Shown here: one piece after another, positions 7,741 through 13,825 of the stretch | Position numbering within the stretch: the stretch's first letter is position 1 | Layout: each line of letters opens with the position of its first letter | Source of the DNA: JBBSZK01 sp964354995 | GTDB taxonomy: Archaea > Nanobdellota > Nanobdellia > Pacearchaeales > GW2011-AR1 | Direction: 5' to 3' | Assembly (NCBI GenBank): GCA_964354995.1 | Contig: CAYHBQ010000014.1 | Coordinates: 1 to 19,439 of the forward strand | DNA: 19,439 bases | Notes under the pieces: model-generated | Told to the model about the DNA's origin: nothing | The model's database searches: none | The model's input: only the letters and a program-made list of their open reading frames with translations | Translations under genes and position numbers: made by a program

Positions 7741-7829
7741 GAAAAGAAAGAAAAACTATCGTCGATAGAGAGAAAAGAACCCTACACATTTATAAATGCT
7801 CAAAAAGTGAAAGGAGTATCAAAAGGGGA

Positions 7830-7905
7830 TTTTTAATCAAAACGTGTGTGTCAGGCCCTGCGTCGAAACAGACCTGCACACACGGCCCCATACCAAAGTA
7901 TAAAG
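7830..7905 (-). ncRNA. Candidate small structured RNA, copy A
   Basis: Read on the minus strand, a TATA box (7928-7935) predicts a transcript start near 7905. It is followed by a small hairpin ATAC-UUUG-GUAU (7890-7901) and then a large hairpin: CCTGCACACACG (7873-7884 on plus) pairs with CGTGTGTG(T)CAGG (7843-7855), 12 bp with one bulged base, enclosing a 17-nt loop. Sequence after the stem is T-rich, consistent with termination. Layout and spacing match copy B, while the stem sequence differs completely, so pairing rather than sequence is conserved. The RNA class is unknown; ends are estimates and the opposite strand cannot be excluded. Confidence 0.5.
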
Positions 7906-7927
7906 CAAAATACGTATGTAGTGCGAA

Positions 7928-7935
7928 CTTAAATA
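7928..7935 (-). promoter_or_regulatory. TATA box for candidate RNA copy A
   Basis: TATTTAAG on the minus strand lies in the best conserved part of the duplicated element: 20 of 24 bases at 7918-7941 match those at 8152-8175. It sits about 26 bp before the predicted RNA start. Confidence 0.45.
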
Positions 7936-8064
7936 CATTTCTAAACAGAAATGTGTAAAAAAACGGTAAAGAGACGATTCTATCGACGGAAAAAACAAAT
8001 CTTTAAATAGGGATAAAACAAAAAATCAGTCTATAAAAAAGTAAAAAGAGGAACGGAACTCTAA

Positions 8065-8139
8065 GAAATAATCAATAACGCGTTAGCGGGCACTTATCAA
8101 CAAACACCCGCTAACGCGCCCTTATACCGAAGTACAAGT
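8065..8139 (-). ncRNA. Candidate small structured RNA, copy B
   Basis: Second copy of the element, offset 234 bp from copy A. The minus-strand TATA box (8162-8169) predicts a start near 8139. Next comes a short hairpin with the very stable UUCG tetraloop (UAC-UUCG-GUA, about 8125-8134), then a perfect 12-bp stem: CGCGTTAGCGGG (8079-8090) with CCCGCTAACGCG (8107-8118), loop of 16 nt. T-rich minus-strand sequence follows. The distance from the tetraloop motif (8124) to the TATA block (8152) is 28 bp in both copies. Function unknown; the ends are approximate. Confidence 0.5.
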
Positions 8140-8360
8140 TGCACAACAAACGTAGCGCAAGCTTAAATAGATTTCCTCGACGAAAACGTACCGAGGGAAA
8201 AGTAACAAAGAAAACAAAAAGGAACGTGTTCGCGCGCCTCTTCGCAGTGATACTCCTCATTTTTTTCTTATACCGAGGTTCGAATTGGATTTCACGAACA
8301 ATCGGCTATGCAGTCTTAAAATTGCTTAAGATAAGTACGCTCGTGCTCACAGAATTATAG
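8139..8360 (+). CDS. Doubtful small membrane protein, up to 73 aa
   Basis: An open frame for a basic N-terminus followed by one hydrophobic segment ('VFARLFAVILLIFFLY', about 30-45) and an amphipathic tail. I do not recognise it. The ATG at 8139 lies inside structured element B and has no ribosome binding site. If the TTAAAT at 8163-8168 acted on the plus strand, the transcript would begin near 8191, after that ATG; the first later in-frame start is a GTG at 8226 that would give about 44 residues. The hydrophobic, charge-flanked composition is the main argument for it. It may be spurious, lying between tRNA-Ser and the candidate RNAs, both on the opposite strand. Confidence 0.25.
   Translation: MHNKRSASLNRFPRRKRTEGKVTKKTKRNVFARLFAVILLIFFLYRGSNWISRTIGYAVLKLLKISTLVLTEL
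8162..8169 (-). promoter_or_regulatory. TATA box for candidate RNA copy B
   Basis: TATTTAAG on the minus strand, identical to the one in copy A and at the same distance from the tetraloop hairpin. A short GC stem (CCTCG/CGAGG, about 8174-8198) lies just upstream of it. Confidence 0.45.
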
Positions 8361-8410
8361 GAAAGCGAAAGGGGAAACACCATATTTTAGCACCCTCGCT
8401 TCTTGCGAGA

Positions 8411-8492
8411 CGCGGATGGCAGGAATCGAACCTGCATATCCTTTCGGAAACGTGCTCTCCAAGCACGCGGGCGACCACTGCCCAACATCCGC
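8411..8492 (-). tRNA. tRNA-Ser (anticodon GGA)
   Basis: On the minus strand the sequence folds as a class II tRNA. Acceptor GCGGATG pairs with CATCCGC, with discriminator G; the D stem is GGGC/GCCC. The anticodon stem CGTGC/GCACG encloses loop TTGGAGA (anticodon GGA). A long variable arm (about 8444-8458 on plus) and a T arm GCAGG-TTCGATT-CCTGC follow. The long variable arm and anticodon identify serine, reading UCC and UCU codons. No CCA is encoded and no intron is present. Confidence 0.95.
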
Positions 8493-8516
8493 TTATATAC
8501 GGTCAGAACGAGTGTG

Positions 8517-8524
8517 TTTTTAAG
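8517..8524 (-). promoter_or_regulatory. TATA box for tRNA-Ser
   Basis: CTTAAAAA on the minus strand is centred about 28 bp upstream of the tRNA 5' end. It overlaps the stop codon of tmk (8520-8522), so the tRNA can have its own promoter although it lies 27 bp downstream of tmk on the same strand. Confidence 0.45.
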
Positions 8525-9236
8525 GGCTTTGCTTCGACAATGTGTCCAAAGGTAAATAGGGAGCTATAGTCTGCCATATAAGGTCCGTTATTACATTCGG
8601 GGAAAGAATCTTGTTATCCTCTCCATTGCACCGAACAACGCGCCACGAAGGTTCGCGTTGGGCTATCTCAAGGAAAGTAGTAGCGACACGCTGTTGATAA
8701 TCTTGATTGCGTTCATGACCATCTCTTTCTCCACCAACTTCAACAGTACGTGCCTCAAGCATTTCCTTTGATGAAGTACGACTCACGTCAAGCAATACCG
8801 TGAGATCTGGTTTTGGTATGCCGAAACCTTTATCGCTGAACTCGAGAGCATAATTCCATTCCATAAACGCCTCTCTTTCGAGCAAGTTTTGCATCTTAGC
8901 GCCTTGGTGCCCCATATTTGAGGAGGCATATCGATTCGCAACGAAGACTGTCCCTCGACTAAGTCCTTCGTTAATTTTATCTTTAACCGTCCAGCGATCT
9001 GCCGCGGTGAGCGTGGCTGCAAGATAAGGGCTTACGGTGGTAGGGTCACCAAAATCTCCGCGTAAATAGTCTCTGAACGTTTTTGCAAAAATATTCTGAC
9101 CATATTGGGGAAAATCCAAAATCTCCGCATTATACCCTTTAGTAAGCAATCTTCGGTGAATTCGCTCAACCTGCGTGCCTTTTCCAGAAGCATCAGGCCC
9201 ATCAATAACAATAAGTCTTCCTCTTTTTATTTCCAT
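8520..9236 (-). CDS. tmk: Thymidylate kinase
   Basis: Phosphorylates dTMP to dTDP with ATP, the step after ThyX, encoded divergently next door. The P-loop GPDASGKGTQ (13-22), 'TLTAADRW' and the dTMP-site segment 'ANRYASSNMGHQGAK' identify the family; the usual Asp-Arg-Tyr of that motif is Asn-Arg-Tyr here. At 238 residues it is longer than common bacterial enzymes (about 205-215). I chose the ATG at 9236 because the TATA box at 9256-9265 lies about 25 bp upstream, giving a leaderless mRNA; a start two codons upstream at 9242 is also open. The dTMP assignment is supported by the neighbouring thyX, dut and deoxyribonucleotidase genes. Confidence 0.9.
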   Translation of the reverse strand: MEIKRGRLIVIDGPDASGKGTQVERIHRRLLTKGYNAEILDFPQYGQNIFAKTFRDYLRGDFGDPTTVSPYLAATLTAADRWTVKDKINEGLSRGTVFVANRYASSNMGHQGAKMQNLLEREAFMEWNYALEFSDKGFGIPKPDLTVLLDVSRTSSKEMLEARTVEVGGERDGHERNQDYQQRVATTFLEIAQREPSWRVVRCNGEDNKILSPNVITDLIWQTIAPYLPLDTLSKQSP

Positions 9237-9255
9237 CAACATTTTTAAGAGAGAG

Positions 9256-9265
9256 TTTTATAAAA
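9256..9265 (-). promoter_or_regulatory. TATA box for tmk
   Basis: TTTTATAAAA (self-complementary) is centred about 25 bp from the ATG at 9236, supporting that start over the ATG at 9242. Confidence 0.5.
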
Positions 9266-9266
9266 C

Positions 9267-9287
9267 ATTCGTATACTCGAATATACG
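9267..9287. promoter_or_regulatory. Inverted repeats between tmk and thyX
   Basis: Two overlapping inverted repeats, CGTATA-6-TATACG (9270-9287) and ATTCG-6-CGAAT (9267-9282), lie between the two divergent TATA boxes. The position would suit a shared regulator of dTMP synthesis genes. This is inference from symmetry only. Confidence 0.25.
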
Positions 9288-9304
9288 TTTTTGTCTGTAA
9301 TGAT

Positions 9305-9313
9305 GATTAAATA
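9305..9313 (+). promoter_or_regulatory. TATA box for thyX
   Basis: GATTAAATA is centred about 25 bp upstream of the thyX ATG at 9335, indicating a leaderless mRNA. Confidence 0.5.
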
Positions 9314-9334
9314 TTCTTTTGCGATTTTGTTTGT

Positions 9335-11068
9335 ATGCCAGATGACGAACGGGCGCCCTTTGGCGTTTCTCTCACTAAACGTTATACTTCTCCTGTTGCA
9401 GAATCGGTACTTTATGATACAGTGAAGGTACGGGGTCACAGCGAAATACAATTAGTCGATTATATGGGTGGACCTGACATGATTGAACGTGTGGCCACTG
9501 CAGGGCACGGGCGAGATATATTCCCTGAAGAACCAAGTCAAGAATCGTTCTTGCGGTATCTTGTTGCAAATAGCATTCTCGCGCCCTTTCGTTCTGTGCA
9601 ATTGAAATTTTCAATACAAGCCCCAATTTCAACCGCGCTTGCGTTTGTATACGACCCTCGGGCTAGCGTTAATGAATACTCTGGTCGTTATTCGGTCATG
9701 CTTGATAGCGCGCGCCTTCCTTCTCGTGCAGAAATTGCATCTCATTTCCCAGCAGGCGTTCCCGAGGTTGATAAGCGAGTGGCTGAAATAGAATCGTTAC
9801 TTATTGAAGGTAGACGCGATGCTGCCGAACGTTATAAGGGTCTTTTAGAAACCGATTTGGCACGGGAGCTTGCACGATCGGGATTGGGACCTAATAATGA
9901 TACTCGATTCGTATGGAAAATGGATCTTGTCTCTCTTGCGTCTTTTGTTAAACGACAGCGTAACGTTACTCATCCTACGAGTCATACGCGTGAATGTGTG
10001 GACACGATAGATGAGATAGCACGTTATGTGGGAGGTGCCGCATGGGACGCACTCATTGAGTACGCGGCGCCTGATTTCCCGCTTAATTTGACTATGCCGA
10101 ATGATGATTTTGTTGTCGATGGTCTTCTCGCCCCTTCTCCATGGGAAGTTTCTTCTACGCGTCGTGTGTGCGCTCCCGGTTTAGAAGAAGCTCTTTTCGT
10201 TTCTCGACAAGTTCTTGACCATGGTCTTTTTCAACCAGTTGATTATATGGGTGATGATAGTGCTCCTGCACAAGCTGCACGCACAAGCTATGGACAGGGA
10301 ACGAAGCAATTGCAAGAAGACACTAAATTGATTCACTCTCTTGCACGAGATGCGCATACAACCCCTCTTGAGATGGCTGAACTTGCGGTTGAGTCTCGGG
10401 TGCCTTTCTTTTCAGATCCGCGACAAGCAGGACGGCATCGTACGCTTGCGCATCATGGGTTTATGGGCTATTTCCCCCTCGGCAGTCTTTTCTATTTTCC
10501 TTCTGATGAGCAATTTAAGTATCAAGACCGAAAGAATCGACAAGGGCGAGGCGCTGATATGGATGAGACAGATCGGACTCGCTCAAAAGAGTTATTGCGC
10601 GCAACCCTTGAAGGTCAAGTACGTCGAGCACAGGTGTTACGAGCGTTGGGCGCTCCTGAAGAATATATTCGTGATATGAAAGGAGTCGGATTTTATACAA
10701 AAACATGGCGGATAGGTGATGCTCATAACCTAACGAAATTTTTAGGGTTACGTACTGATGCCCACGCTCAATTCGAGGTACGGGCGTTTGCGCATGAAGT
10801 TGACCACGCTTTGGCACTTCAGATTCCGATTACTCATGAGGCAGCGCATACATATATGATTGACGGTATGCGTTTAAGCACGAGAGATATTCATCACTTT
10901 GCTGCTTCGGGGTTGTTGCTTCCAAGCGTTAATCCGAGCGATGTTTCTGCATATGTTCCACTTGGGTTAACCCTACCTATAGATAAAAACGATTTGTCAA
11001 AAGGTGTAAAGCTTACACGCGAAGGAGAGGCATTACGTACAAAAGTTCAAAGATTACGCAACCCTTAA
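9335..11068 (+). CDS. thyX: Two-domain flavin-dependent thymidylate synthase (fused ThyX-ThyX)
   Basis: ThyX methylates dUMP to dTMP using methylene-tetrahydrofolate, FAD and NADPH. Family proteins are about 220-260 residues and homotetrameric; this one has 577 because two ThyX-like domains are fused. Domain 1 (about 36-250) starts 'IQLVDYMGG' and keeps ASVNEYSGRYS (110-120), the dUMP-loop half of the signature, but the preceding RHR is replaced by YDP. Domain 2 (about 300-505) starts 'QPVDYMGDDS', keeps RQAGRHR (363-369) and LRTDAHAQFEVR (472-483), but its dUMP loop is altered ('TLAHHGFMGYF'). The two halves thus complement each other. About 70 C-terminal residues extend beyond the usual domain. 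It abuts the dut stop with no gap. Confidence 0.85.
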   Translation: MPDDERAPFGVSLTKRYTSPVAESVLYDTVKVRGHSEIQLVDYMGGPDMIERVATAGHGRDIFPEEPSQESFLRYLVANSILAPFRSVQLKFSIQAPISTALAFVYDPRASVNEYSGRYSVMLDSARLPSRAEIASHFPAGVPEVDKRVAEIESLLIEGRRDAAERYKGLLETDLARELARSGLGPNNDTRFVWKMDLVSLASFVKRQRNVTHPTSHTRECVDTIDEIARYVGGAAWDALIEYAAPDFPLNLTMPNDDFVVDGLLAPSPWEVSSTRRVCAPGLEEALFVSRQVLDHGLFQPVDYMGDDSAPAQAARTSYGQGTKQLQEDTKLIHSLARDAHTTPLEMAELAVESRVPFFSDPRQAGRHRTLAHHGFMGYFPLGSLFYFPSDEQFKYQDRKNRQGRGADMDETDRTRSKELLRATLEGQVRRAQVLRALGAPEEYIRDMKGVGFYTKTWRIGDAHNLTKFLGLRTDAHAQFEVRAFAHEVDHALALQIPITHEAAHTYMIDGMRLSTRDIHHFAASGLLLPSVNPSDVSAYVPLGLTLPIDKNDLSKGVKLTREGEALRTKVQRLRNP

Positions 11069-11500
11069 TTATTTAAGCCCGGTTGACTCAAATCCGCCCG
11101 CGCCTCGTTCTGTTTCACTCAGCTCGGAGACCTCATGAAAGTGGGGTTGTAATACTTGGATGAATGTGCCTTGCGCAATTCGATCTCCTTTAGCTATAGG
11201 AAATAGTTTTGTCGTACTGTTATACAGAATAATATGCACTTCTCCTCGATAGTCAGAGTCAATCACGCCTCCCGCTTTGATTATTCCTTTGGCTGAAAAT
11301 CCGCTTCTTCCTTCCATACGCATGAAGTATCCGTTCGGTATCTCGAGCGTAACTCCCGTTCGTATCTTTCTTGTTTCTCCGGGTTGAAGCACAAATTCTT
11401 CAATAGAGTAGAAGTCGCATCCCGCTGAACCGTCAGTGGCATAGCGCGGCGTCTTGGCATCAGGATGTATCTTTTTGATAAGGACAATAGGAGTTTCCAT
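11069..11500 (-). CDS. dut: dUTP diphosphatase (dUTPase, trimeric type)
   Basis: Hydrolyses dUTP to dUMP and pyrophosphate, keeping uracil out of DNA and supplying dUMP to ThyX. All five motifs of the trimeric family are visible in 143 residues: DGSAGCDFYS (23-32), GRSGFSAKG (64-72), GGVIDSDYRGE (77-87), KGDRIAQGTF (104-113) and the C-terminal P-loop-like RGAGGFESTG (132-141). Length is normal. Its ATG overlaps the Nudix gene stop by 1 bp (TAATG), so the two are co-translated; it ends tail to tail with thyX. Confidence 0.96.
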   Translation of the reverse strand: METPIVLIKKIHPDAKTPRYATDGSAGCDFYSIEEFVLQPGETRKIRTGVTLEIPNGYFMRMEGRSGFSAKGIIKAGGVIDSDYRGEVHIILYNSTTKLFPIAKGDRIAQGTFIQVLQPHFHEVSELSETERGAGGFESTGLK

Positions 11501-12162
11501 TAGTTGTTAGAGGAGTGTCGTGTTTCAAGCGTGGCCTTGATAAAGGGCCACGAAAGACGCGTCCAGTTTTCTACTTTTAAGATTGCATCGTTGAACATAG
11601 CGTCCACTTCTGCAGGTGTATAGAATCGTGCTTCTGCCAAGCCTTGCCCTTCTTGAATGGTTACGTCGCCTTCTACTTCTAACAAAGCTACAAGACCAAA
11701 ATGCACTTTCCCTATTTCATCCGAGTCATCGTTAATATAACCTACGAATTGGGGCGCGTTTATTGCTCCCCGTATGGTCACTTCTTCGCGTATCTCTCGC
11801 ATCATTGCCGCCGTTAAGGCATCTTGTTGCCCTTGTTCAGTTTCTTTATCAATGTGTCCTCCTACGCCTCCTGAAACTTTTCCCATATACCTCTGCTCTA
11901 AGAATTCTTTACTTTGTTTGTCCGATTCGTTAGGGACGCGCCGATACATAAACACCTGCCCGGTACGTGGGCGAATAATCCAGACATAAGGGATGATTTG
12001 CTGAAGTGCGTGGTTTGACTCGAGCTCATCGCCGCGCGGATGATACGTGTGAGTAGCAAGAATGGTGCGTACGTAATCATGCGCAGTAAGAGGAAGAAAT
12101 CCTTGAAATTGTTTGCCTGCAAAAAGAACGGTGCGAGGCACAACAAGCGCATGCTTTGGCAT
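11500..12162 (-). CDS. Nudix hydrolase
   Basis: A 220-residue protein with a Nudix-type core, predicted to hydrolyse a nucleoside diphosphate derivative. The Nudix helix reads GGHIDKE (101-107), an apparent insertion, then AAMMREIREEVTI (118-130) with the metal-binding REIREE (122-127). The spacing differs from the canonical Gx5Ex7REUxEE. About 60 residues precede the Nudix fold, and 'PYVWIIRP' (58-65) looks like its first strand. Being the first gene of a two-gene operon with dut, it may act on damaged or excess deoxynucleotides (inference). A TATA box at 12183-12190 is centred 25 bp upstream of the ATG, supporting this start. Confidence 0.85.
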   Translation of the reverse strand: MPKHALVVPRTVLFAGKQFQGFLPLTAHDYVRTILATHTYHPRGDELESNHALQQIIPYVWIIRPRTGQVFMYRRVPNESDKQSKEFLEQRYMGKVSGGVGGHIDKETEQGQQDALTAAMMREIREEVTIRGAINAPQFVGYINDDSDEIGKVHFGLVALLEVEGDVTIQEGQGLAEARFYTPAEVDAMFNDAILKVENWTRLSWPFIKATLETRHSSNN

Positions 12163-12182
12163 GAAGCCATCTGGAATAACAG

Positions 12183-12190
12183 TATAAAAG
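12183..12190 (-). promoter_or_regulatory. TATA box for Nudix-dut operon
   Basis: CTTTTATA on the minus strand is centred about 25 bp from the Nudix ATG at 12162 (leaderless). The remaining sequence up to 12314 shows nothing else I can name. Confidence 0.5.
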
Positions 12191-12314
12191 GATTATGTCA
12201 CAGAGTTTTTTAACCAGAAATACTATCGAGCGTACGTTCTGATACATGCCCCCTTCTCTCTTTGATTCATAGCAACGTACTGCTACCGACACGTATTGTT
12301 TTGGTATGATAATC

Positions 12315-12322
12315 CTTAAAAG
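12315..12322 (+). promoter_or_regulatory. TATA box for the 121-aa gene
   Basis: CTTAAAAG is centred about 25 bp upstream of the ATG at 12343, which decides this start against a GTG at 12325. Confidence 0.45.
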
Positions 12323-12342
12323 TCGTGCGCACTCCCACAACT

Positions 12343-12708
12343 ATGCAGACTAATTTGCGCGGGGAGGGTGACTGGTACGACATGAACCGTCGAGAAAAGA
12401 CGAAACTGCACATCCAAACCCCTCCAAGAAGAATTGTAAATACCGGAGAAGAACACGAAGTACACCAAACTATAGACGAATTTTTCTCAAGCACGAAGCG
12501 GGCCATAGAATCATTTTACGAAGTTAGAGGCCCCGATAACTTTGAGATACGCTCGGGAGAGCTAACCTTGCCAAACGCTCAAGTAACCGATGACAGATGC
12601 ACCTATCTTACGTACAAAGATAGGGCCGTTGCCGTTGTTCTTGCAAGACGCACAGAATCCAACAAAATAGAATATACCTTTTCAAGCAATTTAGAAGACC
12701 TAGAATAA
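12343..12708 (+). CDS. Hypothetical protein, 121 aa
   Basis: I do not recognise this protein. It is hydrophilic and cytoplasmic-looking, with a basic N-terminus ('MNRREKTK', 14-21), a probable helix 'TIDEFFSSTKRAIESFYEV' in the middle and a strand-rich C-terminal half including 'RAVAVVLARR'. The ATG at 12343 fits the TATA box for a leaderless mRNA; a GTG at 12325 in the same frame would add six residues but lies too near the TATA box. It converges on the uS10 gene with a 3-bp gap. Evidence is the promoter, the intact frame and tight packing. Confidence 0.6.
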   Translation: MQTNLRGEGDWYDMNRREKTKLHIQTPPRRIVNTGEEHEVHQTIDEFFSSTKRAIESFYEVRGPDNFEIRSGELTLPNAQVTDDRCTYLTYKDRAVAVVLARRTESNKIEYTFSSNLEDLE

Positions 12709-12711
12709 TAG

Positions 12712-13020
12712 TTATTCTTTCGTTTCAATCTTGATCTGTACTGAGCGAGGAATTTTAAGCATCATGATAGGATGTAAAATACGATCTTCCGCAGGCAAAT
12801 CAATGATGCGTTTATGCACACGCATTTCAAATCGGTCAAACGTCGCAGTGCCGTTCCCACACGGAGATTTTCGCGTAGTCACTTTCATACGCTTCGTAGG
12901 CAATGGGATAGGTCCACGCATAATGACTCCCGTACGCGTAGAGATTTCTTTGACCTGTCCAATAACTCCGTTTAACGCGCCGATGTCAACACTGCTTAAC
13001 TTAATGCGTACCGTACCCAT
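12712..13020 (-). CDS. rps10: Ribosomal protein uS10
   Basis: Small-subunit ribosomal protein of the 30S head. The 102-residue length and the conserved 'RGPIPLPTKRMKVTTRKSP' (about 35-53) and 'DRFEMRVHKRIIDL' (62-75) are characteristic of archaeal uS10. The TATA box at 13042-13050 is centred 26 bp upstream of the ATG. In many archaea this gene sits beside elongation factor 1-alpha; here its neighbours are an unknown gene and a deoxyribonucleotidase, so the usual cluster is broken. Confidence 0.97.
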   Translation of the reverse strand: MGTVRIKLSSVDIGALNGVIGQVKEISTRTGVIMRGPIPLPTKRMKVTTRKSPCGNGTATFDRFEMRVHKRIIDLPAEDRILHPIMMLKIPRSVQIKIETKE

Positions 13021-13041
13021 GTTCGTCTTACTGAGAAGTGG

Positions 13042-13050
13042 TTTTTAAAG
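13042..13050 (-). promoter_or_regulatory. TATA box for rps10
   Basis: CTTTAAAAA on the minus strand is centred 26 bp from the rps10 ATG. The same bases could serve a plus-strand transcript into the GC-rich inverted repeat downstream. Confidence 0.5.
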
Positions 13051-13079
13051 CTTGCTACTGTTTTCAAGAGCGTTTTATG

Positions 13080-13122
13080 AGGTGGGCCCTCAGCGCCGCG
13101 TGCCAAGGGCCCTGCCACCACA
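13080..13122. repeat. GC-rich inverted repeat, possible structured RNA
   Basis: GGTGG (13081-13085) pairs with CCACC (13115-13119) and, stacked on it, GCCCT (13086-13090) pairs with AGGGC (13106-13110), leaving a 15-nt GC-rich loop and a 4-nt bulge. ACA follows the stem directly (13120-13122), and GTGATGA, a C-box-like sequence, lies at 13132-13138. The GC content stands out from the surrounding sequence. No matching D box or H/ACA pocket was found, so the class is open. Confidence 0.35.
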
Positions 13123-13196
13123 GCCTTAGGCGTGATGACTATGATAGCCAAATGTCGCAGCATCCATTTTTAAGGTTATTGAATCAAAGATCAAAA

Positions 13197-13730
13197 TCAG
13201 ATTATATCCTTCCAATCTTTCCAAGTAAGTCTTCTCTTAAAAGAAACATGAGAATTATAGGGCTGTGTGTAAAGAACGTGTTCCCAAGAAGGCACTTGTA
13301 CTCCCATTACTTCGGGACGATCATCTATTAGAATATCTGCATGGATAACTGTTTTGTCCTCGGCGATAATCATTTTTTTGGTCAAATCTTTACCAAAATT
13401 TTTTAACATCCAATCAAATTTATCTTGAAGACAAGTAGGATTACTAAACAAAGGCGCAGTGCAGATATATACCTTGTGCTCTCCTAGAACCATCTCGCGC
13501 AGGGCATCCACTGAGCCTTCAATTAAAGGGAGATTACGATAAAATCCCGGAGTATTATAAACGCCCTCTACCAACTCTCTTAATTCTTTAGTATATTGGT
13601 CTCTAATATAGAACGATGTTCGGTCTGCAAGAGGGATAAAGGGTCGATTGGGATGTGCATTCCTATAAGAATCTAAAAAACCCCTTTCAAAATCTGCAAT
13701 AACACCATCCATATCGACAAGAACTCTCAT
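13197..13730 (-). CDS. 5'(3')-deoxyribonucleotidase (NT5C family)
   Basis: HAD-superfamily phosphatase that probably dephosphorylates deoxyribonucleoside monophosphates such as dUMP or dTMP. The 177 residues start with the catalytic LVDMDGVIAD (4-13; nucleophile D6, acid D8). 'VYICTAPL' is motif II and 'ADILIDDRPEV' is motif IV. Length and the 'PLIEGSVDALREM' segment match the NT5C family (PF06941). The TATA box at 13751-13760 lies about 25 bp upstream of the ATG. With tmk, thyX and dut close by, a role in balancing pyrimidine deoxynucleotides is plausible; substrate is not provable from sequence. Confidence 0.87.
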   Translation of the reverse strand: MRVLVDMDGVIADFERGFLDSYRNAHPNRPFIPLADRTSFYIRDQYTKELRELVEGVYNTPGFYRNLPLIEGSVDALREMVLGEHKVYICTAPLFSNPTCLQDKFDWMLKNFGKDLTKKMIIAEDKTVIHADILIDDRPEVMGVQVPSWEHVLYTQPYNSHVSFKRRLTWKDWKDII

Positions 13731-13750
13731 AGGAAAGAGGAAAAGTAGGT

Positions 13751-13760
13751 GTTAATAAAG
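13751..13760 (-). promoter_or_regulatory. TATA box for the deoxyribonucleotidase
   Basis: CTTTATTAAC on the minus strand is centred about 25 bp upstream of the ATG at 13730. Confidence 0.45.
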
Positions 13761-13794
13761 ATTACTTTCTTCCATAAAAACATGGGCATAACAA

Positions 13795-13802
13795 GATTTA
13801 AG
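13795..13802 (+). promoter_or_regulatory. TATA-like box for a 22-aa basic peptide
   Basis: GATTTAAG is centred about 27 bp upstream of the ATG at 13826, the same geometry as at established genes in this window. Confidence 0.35.
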
Positions 13803-13825
13803 AAAGCATAAAGCGAAAAGAAAGT

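Larger units (their letters stand above)
7741..8138. other. Long non-coding stretch with tandem structured elements
   Basis: About 400 bp with no convincing gene. It contains two diverged copies of one element (annotated separately), with additional A/T-rich TATA-like sequences facing right (TTTATAAAT near 7789-7797 and CTTTAAATA at 8001-8009) and a short palindrome, CTATCGTCGATAG, at 7756-7768. The start of the second unit repeats this as CTATCGACGG at 7980-7989, so the duplication seems to include flanking sequence. The sequence is A-rich on the plus strand, so the minus strand reads U-rich after each large stem. Confidence 0.6.

Noticed and set aside
7756..8200. CRISPR-like array from the repeated blocks.
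   Set aside because: Only two imperfect copies 234 bp apart with non-matching stems; no short regularly spaced direct repeats and no cas genes nearby.
8267..8280. Third occurrence of CTTATACCGA, identical to part of the tandem RNA element.
   Set aside because: Only ten bases match; no TATA block at the expected distance and no following stem, so it is at most a remnant.
13080..13138. Canonical H/ACA or C/D box guide RNA.
   Set aside because: ACA and a C-box-like sequence exist, but the lower and upper stems stack without a two-sided pocket and no D box was found at a suitable distance.
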